A program made the position numbers and the translations under genes. Below, one piece after another: positions 21,933-28,779 of a DNA stretch of 64,000 nucleotides. The notes below the pieces were generated by a model. It was not told the origin of the DNA. It did no database searches and worked only from the letters and a program-made list of their open reading frames with translations. Source of the stretch: Granulicoccus phenolivorans DSM 17626 = NBRC 107789 = JCM 15570. Lineage in GTDB: Bacteria > Actinomycetota > Actinomycetes > Propionibacteriales > Propionibacteriaceae. Position 1 is the first letter of the stretch. Every line of letters starts with the position of its first letter. The stretch is from the NCBI RefSeq assembly GCF_000423085.1, contig NZ_AUHH01000011.1:38606-102605 (forward strand), in the 5' to 3' direction.

Positions 21933-22703
21933 ATGCCCGAGCACAGCGACGCCGGGAACCGGATCTCATGGGGGGCCCGCCTGTGGCGCTTCGTGAAAGA
22001 GCTCGCGATCGTGCTGATCGGGGCGTTGATCGTCTCGGCGCTGCTGCGCGCGTTCGTGTTCGAGCCCTTCGTCATTCCTTCCGGCTCGATGCAGCAGACC
22101 CTGGAGGTCAGCGACAAGGTCGTGGCGCAGAAACTCACCGAGTTCAAACGCGGCGACGTGATCATTTTCCGGGATCCGGGCCATTGGGTCAGCCGGACCG
22201 AGCACCAGCCGAACACCAATCCGGTCTCCAGTGCCCTGGAATTCATCGGCGTCCTGCCGAACAGCTCGCAGGATTACCTGACCAAGCGGGTCATCGGGAC
22301 TCCCGGTGACCGGGTCAGTTGCTGCGATGTCCAGGGCCGGATCACCGTCAACGGATATCCGCTGACCGAGGACTATCTCTATACCGAGCCCAACGGGCAA
22401 CGGGTGAAGCCGTCGGACCAGCCGTTCGATGTGATCGTGCCGGCCGGAAAACTGTTCGTCATGGGCGACCACCGCAACGCCTCGGCCGATTCCCGCTGCC
22501 ACCTCACCCAGCCGGTGCCCGGCGGCAATACCGGCGACAACGCCTTCGTCCCGATTCAGAATGTGGTCGGACCGGTGGGTCTGATCGTCGCCCCACTGGA
22601 CCGGTTCCAGCAGTTGAAGACACCCACCACCTTCGACGGCGTACCGCCCCCGGCCCAACCGGCACCGGCCGAGCCCTACATCGATACCCGGATCAGCTGC
22701 TGA
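21933..22703 (+). CDS. lepB: Signal peptidase I
   Basis: Type I signal peptidase of 256 residues that removes signal peptides of Sec and Tat substrates at the outer face of the membrane. One N-terminal helix (about 24-42), then the catalytic serine motif VIPSGSMQQTL, box C/D with the general-base lysine in YLTKRVIGTPGD, and the conserved VMGDHRNASADSR. A Cys pair (SCCD) is unusual but outside the motifs. GAGGAG precedes the ATG by 7 nt. The C-terminal Pro-rich tail (PPPAQPAPAEP) is extra. The 3' end overlaps the convergent coiled-coil gene by 11 nt. Confidence 0.96.
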   Translation: MPEHSDAGNRISWGARLWRFVKELAIVLIGALIVSALLRAFVFEPFVIPSGSMQQTLEVSDKVVAQKLTEFKRGDVIIFRDPGHWVSRTEHQPNTNPVSSALEFIGVLPNSSQDYLTKRVIGTPGDRVSCCDVQGRITVNGYPLTEDYLYTEPNGQRVKPSDQPFDVIVPAGKLFVMGDHRNASADSRCHLTQPVPGGNTGDNAFVPIQNVVGPVGLIVAPLDRFQQLKTPTTFDGVPPPAQPAPAEPYIDTRISC

Positions 22704-23616
22704 CGCCGAGGTCGCCGAGGGCCTGCTCGGCCGTCGATCGGGCCACCCGCGCGGAATCCCGCGCCCGGGTGGCCCGTTCCAATTCTTCCCGCAGGCGCGC
22801 CAGGGCCGCCACCCGCTCTGCCTCGACCTGTTCCGCGGCGACCACTGCGGCCCGCAGCCGGGCCACCTCTGCGCTCGCGGTCGTCGCGGCCTGCTCGGTC
22901 TCGGTCAGCGCGGCCGCAGCGGCTGCGGCGGCGTCCTCGGCATCGGCGAGGTCCAGATCAGCGCGCGCCAGGGCCCGCTCGGCCCGGCGTACCGCCGCGG
23001 GATCGACCTCGCGTACCGCCGCGGGATCGACTTCGTGTACCGCCCCGGGATCGACATCGGTCGGTTCCGCGCTTCCACTGGCGGCCCCGGCCGGGCGCAG
23101 CGCCACCACCTCGGCCATCGGCGCGAGCTCGGTCAGCCGCAGCGGGCCGAAGCCGGTCGGCTGCGCGGTCTGCGCCAGGATTCCCGCGCCGATCGCGGTG
23201 CCGAGTTCGGCATCGCTCATCCCGGCCTGCAGGGTCTGCACCACCTCCTGCCGCACCGCCGCGGTGGCGTGGTAGCCGCGCTGCTCCCCCGCCTCGACCG
23301 CCAGCCGGGCCAGTGCCGCCAGCACTCGGTTCCGTTCGGTCGACAGCGTGCGCAGTTGATCGGCGGCCAGGTCGGCGTGCGCCTCCCGCAGCGCCTCGGC
23401 CAACACGAGCAGGTCGGCCAACTCACTCGGGTGCTCGGCGGCCAGCAGATTCACCAGCCAGGCCCCGCGGGTGGGTTTGCGCAAAGCGGCCACGGCCTTG
23501 GCAACCTCGGGCTGCCCGGCCAGCTTTGCCTCTTTCGCCAATGCGGTGCGCCCGGTGACGAAAGCGCCCGGATCCCCCGCGTACAGGCGAGCGATCCGGG
23601 CAGTGAGGTCACGCAC
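22693..23616 (-). CDS. Conserved coiled-coil hypothetical protein
   Basis: Protein of 307 residues. The N-terminal part (FVTGRTALAKEAKLAGQPEVAKAVAALRKPTRGAWLVNLLA) is a pattern I have seen in actinobacterial proteins of unknown function. The C-terminal third (about 205-300) is an Ala/Glu/Arg-rich coiled coil, preceded by short repeats of EVDPAAVR (about 190-208). There is no membrane segment or catalytic motif. It starts at GTG 23616, only 9 nt after the lsr2 stop, so it is probably in the lsr2 transcript. A link to nucleoid function is inference from this position alone. Confidence 0.75.
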   Translation of the reverse strand: MRDLTARIARLYAGDPGAFVTGRTALAKEAKLAGQPEVAKAVAALRKPTRGAWLVNLLAAEHPSELADLLVLAEALREAHADLAADQLRTLSTERNRVLAALARLAVEAGEQRGYHATAAVRQEVVQTLQAGMSDAELGTAIGAGILAQTAQPTGFGPLRLTELAPMAEVVALRPAGAASGSAEPTDVDPGAVHEVDPAAVREVDPAAVRRAERALARADLDLADAEDAAAAAAAALTETEQAATTASAEVARLRAAVVAAEQVEAERVAALARLREELERATRARDSARVARSTAEQALGDLGVSS

Positions 23617-23625
23617 CCGATCGGG

Positions 23626-23934
23626 TCAGTTCGCGCGCTCGTAAGCCTCGCGAATTTCCTGGGGCACGCGGCCGCGGTCATTGACCGGCCAGCCGTTGGC
23701 TCGGGCCCAGGCCCGGATATCGGTCGGCGTCCCCTGCTCGGCACGAGTGCGCACCGCCCGCTTGCGACCGTCGCGGCGCGCATTGCGTACCCACGGATCC
23801 ATCGCTTCACGCAGCCGCTTCGCATTGTCGTTGGACAAATCGATCTCGTAATCGGCGCCATCGATGGAGAACCGCAGGGTCTCAGCCGGCGTAGTGCCGT
23901 CCAGGTCGTCTTCGAGGATCACCCGCTGAGCCAT
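23626..23934 (-). CDS. lsr2: Lsr2 nucleoid-associated protein
   Basis: H-NS-like silencer of 102 residues. The N-terminal dimerisation domain begins MAQRVILEDDLDG and includes the FSIDGADYEIDLS strand pair; the C-terminal DNA-binding domain contains IRAWARANGWPVNDRGRVP, where R87-G88-R89 is the AT-hook-like minor-groove motif. All hallmark residues are intact; it is slightly shorter than the roughly 110-residue mycobacterial protein. AAGGAG lies 7-8 nt before ATG 23934. In actinobacteria Lsr2 binds AT-rich, often horizontally acquired DNA, so AT-richer patches in this window (8605-9117, 25440-25550) are natural targets. It is cotranscribed with the downstream coiled-coil gene. Confidence 0.96.
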   Translation of the reverse strand: MAQRVILEDDLDGTTPAETLRFSIDGADYEIDLSNDNAKRLREAMDPWVRNARRDGRKRAVRTRAEQGTPTDIRAWARANGWPVNDRGRVPQEIREAYERAN

Positions 23935-23972
23935 TTCAAACTCCTTTATTCCTACTGATTGGGGGTACCCCA

Positions 23973-24002
23973 AGAATAGCCACACTATTCCGGGTACCAC
24001 AA
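23973..24002 (-). promoter_or_regulatory. Candidate lsr2 promoter with overlapping inverted repeat
   Basis: On the minus strand TTGTGG (24002-23997) and TATTCT (23978-23973) are 18 nt apart. The inverted repeat GAATAG-N5-CTATTC (23974-23990) covers the -10 and part of the spacer, and the palindrome GGGGTACCCC (23962-23971) follows immediately. These could be operator sites, including for Lsr2 autoregulation. Confidence 0.45.
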
Positions 24003-24130
24003 AAGACCAGAGTATTCCGATTCGGTAACGATGGACCCGAGCAATGATTTATGGATTCACCAGCGAATCCCGAGCGGAATCATCCGGGTCCACCGGATTT
24101 ACTTATGGTAGTTCGGAGCGAGGGCTGAGC

Positions 24131-24136
24131 TATCGT
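24131..24136 (+). promoter_or_regulatory. -10 box of a predicted leaderless transcript (NuoD-like gene)
   Basis: TATCGT ends 7 nt before ATG 24144, with no ribosome binding site. It overlaps the alternative GTG 24135, which it therefore argues against. Confidence 0.5.
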
Positions 24137-24143
24137 GCAGAAC

Positions 24144-25289
24144 ATGCCACCGATCCCCGCCATTCGGTCGTTGCCCACCCGATTCACCGTGGGGTCCCCG
24201 GCCACCGCCCTGCCGACCGCGGCCTCGGTGCGGCACCTGGATCCCGGTCCGGAGCACCCGAGTCGGGCCGGCGTACTCACCCTGGCCGTGGATTATGACG
24301 CCGCCGGCCGGATCAGCACCGCCGAAGTGTCGATCGGGTTGTTGCACCGGGGGGTGGAAAAGCTCTTCGAGGTTCGCGACTATCGCCAGATCCTGTCCCT
24401 GGCCAACCGCCATGACTGGCAGGCGCCGGCGTTCGGGGAGCTGGCGGTGGCCCTGGCCGCGGAGCAGCTGCTCGGACTGGAGGTACCCCGCCGCGCGGTG
24501 TGGCTGCGCACGTTGCTGTCCGAACACACGCGCCTGGTCAGTCACCTGGGCTCGCTCAGCTGGCTCGCCCCGCCGCAGCGGCTGGGCCACTTGCGGGCCC
24601 TGCGGGAGCGGTTGCGTGAGCAACTGCGGCGCTGGACCGGTAATCGCATCCACCCGATGGTGGTCCGCATCGGCGGCGTCATCGCCGATGTCGGCAGCCA
24701 GTGGCTGGCCACCGAGGTGGCCCTGGCCGACGAGGTCGCCGCGTTCGCCGCCGAACTGTCCGGAGCCCTCCAGGAGCTCCCCACCGGGCTCGGCATCCTC
24801 TCCCCCGCCCAAGTGGACTCCTGGGGCCTCAGCGGCCCGGTGAGCGCCGCCAGCGGGGTGGACCGGGACCTGCGTCGCCGGCGGCCCTACCTGGCCTACG
24901 CCGAGTTGGCGGACTTGCTGCCCACCGCCCCGGAGACCACCAGGGATGCCCGGGCCCGACTGAGCGCGGTGGCCGCCGAACTGCCCGCCTCCGCGGCGTT
25001 GATCCGGGCCTGTGCCGAGCAGGCCCCCGGCGGGGTGATCACGGTGACGCTGCCGAAGATCCTGAAGCTCCCGGTCGGAGACTGCTACGTGGCCACCGCT
25101 GCCCCCTGGGGGCAGGCCGGGGTCCATCTGGTGTCGACCGGGCAGAAGACTCCCGCCCGGCTCCAATTGCGTACGCCCAGCTCCCGCAATGTGGCCGCGC
25201 TGGAGTCGGCGCTGCTCGGGGCCGACCCCGACCAGGTGCTGCCGATTCTGTGCTCACTGGGATATGTGATCGGCGACGTGGCCAAATAG
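24144..25289 (+). CDS. Orphan NuoD-like (complex I 49-kDa subunit) paralogue, degenerate quinone site
   Basis: Protein of 381 residues related to NuoD and the large subunit of NiFe hydrogenases. Family landmarks in order: GPEHPSRAGVL (NuoD: GPxHPxxHGVL), GLLHRGVEKL with DYRQILSLANRHDW, EHTRLVSHL, NRIHPMVVRIGGV, and a C-terminal SLGYVIGDV ending. In the first motif the second histidine, which in NuoD contacts quinone, is alanine here. The sequence is shorter and more divergent than a working NuoD, and no other nuo gene is in the window. Orphan nuoD-like genes near lsr2 and fol genes occur in some actinobacteria as I recall. ATG 24144 is chosen from the -10 box 7 nt upstream; GTG 24135 is the alternative. 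Confidence 0.8.
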   Translation: MPPIPAIRSLPTRFTVGSPATALPTAASVRHLDPGPEHPSRAGVLTLAVDYDAAGRISTAEVSIGLLHRGVEKLFEVRDYRQILSLANRHDWQAPAFGELAVALAAEQLLGLEVPRRAVWLRTLLSEHTRLVSHLGSLSWLAPPQRLGHLRALRERLREQLRRWTGNRIHPMVVRIGGVIADVGSQWLATEVALADEVAAFAAELSGALQELPTGLGILSPAQVDSWGLSGPVSAASGVDRDLRRRRPYLAYAELADLLPTAPETTRDARARLSAVAAELPASAALIRACAEQAPGGVITVTLPKILKLPVGDCYVATAAPWGQAGVHLVSTGQKTPARLQLRTPSSRNVAALESALLGADPDQVLPILCSLGYVIGDVAK

Positions 25290-25353
25290 GCCGCACCATT
25301 TCCCTTTTTATTGGAATGCCTCAACAATGAATACAGGCGCGTACCGAATGGTC

Positions 25354-25392
25354 GACCCGTTAAGTTGACCCGTTGAGTTGACCCATTGATTT
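25354..25392. repeat. Three 13-bp direct repeats
   Basis: GACCCGTTAAGTT, GACCCGTTGAGTT and GACCCATTGATTT follow one another without spacer. The first two differ by one base. Possible iteron-like or regulator-binding array; function unknown. Confidence 0.7.
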
Positions 25393-25553
25393 TGGGGGCC
25401 TTTCGGACCCCCACGACTCCACCTCGCCGCAGGATACGAGGCTTTCCACTTTCGTGGGCAGTCTTTTGCATTGAGACATATCGTGTGTTATCAAGAACTC
25501 ATGTCCCATTGTGTGACATCTTGTCAAAACACCGATTATTTGTTGAGGAATCA

Positions 25554-25585
25554 CGAAAGCCCGATCCGGACGGATCGGGCTTTCG
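25554..25585 (-). terminator. Hairpin terminator of the 25608 gene
   Basis: CGAAAGCCCGATCCG (25554-25568) pairs perfectly with its complement at 25571-25585 around a 2-nt loop. It lies 22 nt beyond the minus-strand stop. There is no U tract, as in many actinobacterial terminators; the symmetric stem could also stop plus-strand transcripts. Confidence 0.8.
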
Positions 25586-25607
25586 CGGTGGCGTGTTGGG
25601 GAGCAGG

Positions 25608-26291
25608 TCAGGCCTGCTTGCGTGCCTCACTGTCGGTGTGGCCGGGGAACGCCAGCTGCTCCAGGCTGGAGATGCTGGGGTGTTCACCGGTGTTCCACAG
25701 CTCCGCGGCGGTGGGCAGGGCCGCCCACTGCGATTCCGACATCGCGTACCGCGGCATCGAGACGACCTCGGCCCGGTCGGCGGATTCGGCTTCCTCGGCC
25801 TGGCGCAGCTTCTTGAGCTCGGCCTCGGCGCGGGACAGCTCCCGCTTGAGCCGGCTGATGGTCAGGTCGCGCTCGATGACGTCGGCCTGCAGATGGGCCT
25901 TCTCACCGAGCAGCGCGTTGATCTCGGTGCGCAGCCGGTCGATGTCACCGTGCAGCGCGGCCAGCTTGCCGTCGGCGCGGTCGTTGTAGGACTTCATCAC
26001 CGAGAGGACCTCGCCGTTGTGCTGGCGCTCGACGCTCAGGTGCTGGCCCTGGGTCTGCATGGACTCCCGGATCTCCGCGCGAGCCTCGGCCTGGGACCGG
26101 CGGACGGCCTTCCAGGCGAACTGCAGGGCGACCAGACCGGCCACCAGGGCGATCGCGATGCCCGCACGAACCACCCACACCGGCCCGAAAGCCGCCGCGA
26201 TGGCCACAACGGCACCAGCTGCCAGAGTGATGATCCCGGCGCGTCGCAGAGCGTTGACGCCGGACTGCTTAGTTTTGGTGGATTCGCTCAC
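25608..26291 (-). CDS. Two-helix membrane protein with long coiled coil
   Basis: Protein of 227 residues. Two adjacent helices (about 15-36 and 38-60) form an N-terminal hairpin anchor, followed by a Gln/Glu/Arg-rich coiled coil (about 62-172, including KLAALHGDIDRLRTEI and RLKRELSRAEAELKKLR) and a short conserved tail with MPRYAMSESQWAALPTAAELW. I do not recognise the family. Topology suggests a cytoplasmic coiled coil tethered to the membrane, perhaps a scaffold. GTG 26291 is the start because TAGAGT ends 6 nt upstream, predicting a leaderless mRNA. It is followed by a strong hairpin terminator, so it forms a single-gene transcript. Confidence 0.72.
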   Translation of the reverse strand: MSESTKTKQSGVNALRRAGIITLAAGAVVAIAAAFGPVWVVRAGIAIALVAGLVALQFAWKAVRRSQAEARAEIRESMQTQGQHLSVERQHNGEVLSVMKSYNDRADGKLAALHGDIDRLRTEINALLGEKAHLQADVIERDLTISRLKRELSRAEAELKKLRQAEEAESADRAEVVSMPRYAMSESQWAALPTAAELWNTGEHPSISSLEQLAFPGHTDSEARKQA

Positions 26292-26297
26292 ACGCCG

Positions 26298-26303
26298 ACT
26301 CTA
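26298..26303 (-). promoter_or_regulatory. -10 box of a predicted leaderless transcript (25608-26291 gene)
   Basis: Minus-strand TAGAGT ends 6 nt before GTG 26291; no ribosome binding site is present. Confidence 0.5.
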
Positions 26304-26422
26304 TGAGAGCACCCAGCGACTTCCCCGCAGGTATCCGGCGTGTTGGGACATGTTTCCTGCCGGCTCGTGCCGCCCGGGCGTGTCGGGCGAGGATCGGGGC
26401 CGCGGACCGGCCCCGCACCGGG

Positions 26423-26926
26423 TCAGTACGCCCCGTCGCCGGCGTCGGATTCCCCGCCGGATTCCCCGTCGGGTGGTTCGGGAACCTTGCAGTAGTGCTC
26501 CAGGACCAGCCCGGCCGCCGACAGGGCCGCAGCAGCCAGCGCGGAGACCGCCGCAACCAACACCCGCTGCAACGGGCCGGGGGCACCGAGATCGGGCAGG
26601 GTGAGCAGCACCACCGCCAGGTAGCCGCCGAACACCGCCGCCCCGCCGAGACCGGCCGCCTTCCCCAGGACCAGGTAGATCACCGCTTGGCGGGGTTCCA
26701 CCGGCTCCCGGCGCACCTGGATCCGATTGCGGGCACCCCAGGCGATCCCGGCGACCAGCAGGGCAATGAAACCGATCCACAGCGCCCCGAGCCAGGGCAA
26801 CTGCGGGGGGCCGCTCACCACCTGCGTGGCGGTCAGGACCAGCCCGCCGAACACCGCACCCAGGGCCGCCGCGAGCAGCAGGTGCCGGGGACGCGTGGGC
26901 CGAACGGTGCCGACGGGCTCGCTCAC
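26423..26926 (-). CDS. DUF3180 membrane protein
   Basis: Protein of 167 residues with four membrane helices (about 15-38, 47-66, 84-112, 118-142) and a charged, Gly/Asp-rich C-terminus. Length, topology, the central RNRIQVRREPVEPRQAVIYLVLGKA loop region and position directly after folK match the DUF3180 family, which is nearly always adjacent to folK in actinobacteria; its function is unknown. GTG 26926 (VSEPVGTVRPTRP) is chosen; the folK stop is 14 nt upstream. A longer in-frame reading upstream overlaps folK and is not conserved. Confidence 0.85.
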   Translation of the reverse strand: MSEPVGTVRPTRPRHLLLAAALGAVFGGLVLTATQVVSGPPQLPWLGALWIGFIALLVAGIAWGARNRIQVRREPVEPRQAVIYLVLGKAAGLGGAAVFGGYLAVVLLTLPDLGAPGPLQRVLVAAVSALAAAALSAAGLVLEHYCKVPEPPDGESGGESDAGDGAY

Positions 26927-26940
26927 CGGGCGCGGTGGCT

Positions 26941-27495
26941 TCAGTCCTCGATGACCAGGTCGGCGCGCAGGCGTACGCCCTGGTCCGGGGTCGCGGCGAT
27001 CAGATCGGCGACCCGGCCCTTGCCCGGCAGTTCGGCCTCGGGATCGACGGCCAGCCACGGGATCAGCACGAACGCGCGCTGATGGGCGTCCGGGTGCGGC
27101 AGCACCAGCCGGTCGGTGTCCACGGTGCGCCGCCCGACCATGACCAGATCCACATCGAGGGTGCGCGGGGCGTGCTCGATGGTCCGGACCCGGCCGAAGG
27201 CCTCCTCGATCGCCTGGGCGCGGTCCAGCAGCGTCAACGGCTCCTGGGTGGTGTCCCCGACCACGACGATGTTCAGGAAGTCGGGACTGCCGGCCGGGGC
27301 ATCGACCGGGGCGGTCTCATAGACCGGGGAGACCGCGGCGATCATCAGATCGGGGGTGTCGCGCAGGGCGGCGACCGCCGCCTGCAGATTCTCCAACCGG
27401 TCGCCCAGGTTGGAGCCGACAGAATACACGACCTGGGTCAACGGCTTCATGCCACTGAGGGTGTCGACGTCGAACGCGCCGGGAATGGTGCTCAC
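26941..27495 (-). CDS. folK: 2-amino-4-hydroxy-6-hydroxymethyldihydropteridine diphosphokinase
   Basis: HPPK of 184 residues, which transfers pyrophosphate from ATP to the pterin before condensation with p-aminobenzoate. Motifs: VVYSVGSNLGDRLENLQ, VSPVYETAPV, DFLNIVVVGDT, and the signature APRTLDVDLVMVGRR with the two metal-binding Asp residues, then LPHPDAHQRAFVL. The 15 residues before MKPLTQVV are extra; ATG 27450 is a possible alternative start, but the GTG at 27495 overlaps the folB stop (GTGA), favouring coupled translation from there. Confidence 0.95.
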   Translation of the reverse strand: MSTIPGAFDVDTLSGMKPLTQVVYSVGSNLGDRLENLQAAVAALRDTPDLMIAAVSPVYETAPVDAPAGSPDFLNIVVVGDTTQEPLTLLDRAQAIEEAFGRVRTIEHAPRTLDVDLVMVGRRTVDTDRLVLPHPDAHQRAFVLIPWLAVDPEAELPGKGRVADLIAATPDQGVRLRADLVIED

Positions 27496-27872
27496 AGGGC
27501 TGCTCCTTCTTCGGCGGCGCGATGCCGCACGATCGTCACGCTGATGTCACTCAGCTCCACCGCCACGGGGGCGTGGGGTTTGTGTACGGTCACTTCGGCC
27601 TCCACCACGCGGGGGCGGGCGAGGCAGGTTGCAGCGAGCCGCTCGGCGAGCGTCTCGATCAGATTGACGGGATCACCGGCCACGTCGGCCACCAGGGCTG
27701 CCGACAGCTCGGCATAGTCGACCGTACGGGTCAGGTCATCACCGGCCGCAGCATCGGCGATGTCGATCCCGAGGCAGACATCGAGGTAGAAGTCCTGCCC
27801 GGATTCGCGCTCGGAGTCCAGCACGCCGTGATAGCCGAAGGCCTTGACTCCGGTCAGTCGGATGCGATCCAT
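27492..27872 (-). CDS. folB: Dihydroneopterin aldolase
   Basis: DHNA of 126 residues, cleaving dihydroneopterin to 6-hydroxymethyl-dihydropterin. Visible: FGYHGVLDSERESGQDFYLDVCLGID with the conserved Tyr and Glu, TVDYAELSAAL, the NLIETLAERLA substrate helix, and VTVHKPHAPV with the catalytic lysine. CAGGAG precedes ATG 27872. It lies 64 nt downstream of folP and its stop overlaps the folK start. Confidence 0.95.
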   Translation of the reverse strand: MDRIRLTGVKAFGYHGVLDSERESGQDFYLDVCLGIDIADAAAGDDLTRTVDYAELSAALVADVAGDPVNLIETLAERLAATCLARPRVVEAEVTVHKPHAPVAVELSDISVTIVRHRAAEEGAAL

Positions 27873-27936
27873 CCCACTCCTGTCCTTAGCGGTCTCTCAT
27901 CACTGCCGCAGACAGTAACGCGGTTTCGGTTCGATA

Positions 27937-28779
27937 TCATCCCCGATCGGCAACTTCGGACTCCGGACGCATCGCCTCGACCACCGCGATCGCGTCCCGA
28001 TGCGGCCGTGCGGTGTGGGTCCGGACCGCCCAGATCCGGCGTACCGCGAGCAGTGTGGTGAGCGCCACCGTGGCCACATCGCGCTGTCGCGGCGGGCGCA
28101 GGCGGTCCTCATCGGCCAACAGCCGGCCCAGGAATTGCTTGCGGGAGGCGCCGATCAGCACCGGGAACCCGAGCGCGGCAAAAATATCGAGGTGGCGCAG
28201 CAGATCCCAGTTGTGCGCCCCGGTCTTGGCGAAGCCGAGTCCCGGATCGATCACCAGGTTCTCCTCGCGTACGCCGGCGGCCAGGGCGGCCTCGATCCGG
28301 GCGCTCATTTCGTCGCGGACATCGGCGACCACATCGCGGTAGCGGGCGGCGGCGTCCATCGTGACGGAGTGGGCGCGCCAGTGCATCGAGATGTAGCCGG
28401 CGTCATGATCGGCGACCAGCGGCAGCATCCGGGGGTCGGCGAGTCCGCCGGAGACGTCGTTGATGATCTTCGCCCCGGCCTGCAACGTCGCCTCGGCCAC
28501 TTCGGCCCGCATGGTGTCCACCGACACCGTCACCCCGGCGGTAGCCAGGGCTCGGACCACCGGCAGGATCCGACGCAGTTCCTCGGCGGGCTCGGTCCGG
28601 GTGATTCCGGGTCGGGTGGATTCGCCGCCCACATCGATCAGGTCGGCCCCCTCGGCGACCAGCGACTCGGCGTGGTGGATGGCCCGCTCGTAGTCGTACC
28701 AGTCGCCGCCGTCGGAGAAGGAATCCGGGGTGACGTTGACGATGCTCATGACCATCGTCCGGTCCTGGCTGGGGATCAT
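27937..28779 (-). CDS. folP: Dihydropteroate synthase
   Basis: DHPS of 280 residues, joining the pterin pyrophosphate to p-aminobenzoate; target of sulfonamides. TIM-barrel motifs in order: MSIVNVTPDSFSDGG (loop 1), DLIDVGGESTRPG (loop 2), VSVDTMRAEV, IINDVSGG, LVIDPGLGFAKT, and LIGASRKQFLG with the substrate-binding S-R-K. No sign of the second, inactive paralogue some actinobacteria carry. ATG 28779 overlaps the stop of the upstream esterase gene (ATGA), so folP is translationally coupled to a gene of unrelated function. Confidence 0.96.
   Translation of the reverse strand: MIPSQDRTMVMSIVNVTPDSFSDGGDWYDYERAIHHAESLVAEGADLIDVGGESTRPGITRTEPAEELRRILPVVRALATAGVTVSVDTMRAEVAEATLQAGAKIINDVSGGLADPRMLPLVADHDAGYISMHWRAHSVTMDAAARYRDVVADVRDEMSARIEAALAAGVREENLVIDPGLGFAKTGAHNWDLLRHLDIFAALGFPVLIGASRKQFLGRLLADEDRLRPPRQRDVATVALTTLLAVRRIWAVRTHTARPHRDAIAVVEAMRPESEVADRG

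Larger units (their letters stand above)
25290..25607. other. 318-nt convergent intergenic region, AT-rich with repeats and hairpin
   Basis: Lies between two converging genes and is much longer than two terminators require. It contains three 13-bp direct repeats (25354-25392), an AT-rich stretch (25440-25550) with ATGTC-N9-GACAT (25501-25519), and a perfect 15-bp hairpin (25554-25585). No open frame here has a ribosome binding site or the local codon bias. A small RNA is possible but unproven. Confidence 0.5.

Noticed and set aside
23626..24000. Longer Lsr2 start at 24000
   Set aside because: The extra 22 residues are hydrophobic and unlike Lsr2; AAGGAG before ATG 23934 and the conserved MAQ start fix the shorter form.
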